A stretch of DNA of 5,343 bases, from NCBI GenBank assembly GCA_002348905.1, contig DEBW01000167.1:8538-13880 (forward strand), read 5' to 3'. This DNA is from Ruminococcus flavefaciens. Lineage in GTDB: Bacteria > Bacillota > Clostridia > Oscillospirales > Ruminococcaceae. Position 1 is the first letter of the stretch. The number at the start of each line of letters is the position of its first letter. The notes under the pieces are model-generated. The model did not search any database. It saw nothing but the letters and a program-made list of their open reading frames with translations, and had not been told where the DNA came from. Positions 5,223 through 5,343 of the stretch are shown here, piece by piece. A program made the translations under genes and the position numbers.

Positions 5223-5343
5223 TGGAACAAACTGCCAAAAAAAGCTCCCAATCGTTCAAAAGACTGGTATTTTACGGATTGATTTTTCTGGTATATTTTT
5301 TATTTTCGCTAATATGGATCATGCAATGGCAAATGCATTTGCC
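5222..5343 (+). CDS. Membrane-anchored protein, N-terminus only (runs off the window)
   Basis: The ATG at 5222-5224 shares its A with the TAA stop (5220-5222) of the HAD gene, and AAAGGAAG lies about 9 nt upstream, so translation is probably coupled. The visible 40 residues are a short polar, lysine-rich start (MEQTAKKSSQSFKR) and then a strongly hydrophobic segment (about residues 15-34, LVFYGLIFLVYFLFSLIWIM). This is one membrane helix or an uncleaved signal anchor with the N-terminus inside. The frame is open to the window edge. The family is not recognisable from this fragment. Confidence 0.75.
   Translation, partial: MEQTAKKSSQSFKRLVFYGLIFLVYFLFSLIWIMQWQMHL

Overview
The window looks like a chromosome segment of an anaerobic, low-GC Gram-positive bacterium of the class Clostridia. 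Ruminococcus or a close relative is my best guess. The grounds are AT-rich intergenic DNA, textbook sigma-A promoters, AGGAGG-type ribosome binding sites, a BspA-type leucine-rich repeat protein, an ECF-type folate transporter component, and a tetrahydrofolate (THF) riboswitch close in layout to the known clostridial examples. The assignment is inferred from style and not from a database match.

Left part (1-1740, + strand). A BspA-like LRR protein gene enters from outside the window and ends at 1031. A perfect 18-bp hairpin follows. At 1155-1183 there is a perfect consensus promoter (TTGACA, 17 nt, TGATATAAT), but no convincing reading frame lies after it. Instead about 500 nt of hairpin-rich sequence runs up to a convergent tRNA-Leu. 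I interpret this as a gene for a large structured non-coding RNA. Its size, rumen-type host and tRNA neighbour recall the ROOL class, but I cannot prove that identity here. This is the most interesting object in the window.

Middle part (1740-4160, - strand). tRNA-Leu(GAG) with encoded CCA has its own perfect promoter and an upstream tract of phased A/T runs that may be curved or UP-like DNA. Beyond this lies a two-gene folate operon, folT-folC, read leftwards. It starts at a consensus promoter (4131-4159), carries a THF riboswitch (3997-4095) and an anti-Shine-Dalgarno hairpin in its leader, and ends in a strong terminator (2047-2077). The logic is coherent: FolT brings folate in, FolC traps it by polyglutamylation, and intracellular THF shuts off translation.

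Right part (4160-5343, + strand). A divergent extended -10 promoter drives a Cof-type HAD hydrolase gene. Its stop codon overlaps the start of a second gene by one base. That second gene encodes a protein with an N-terminal membrane segment and runs off the window.
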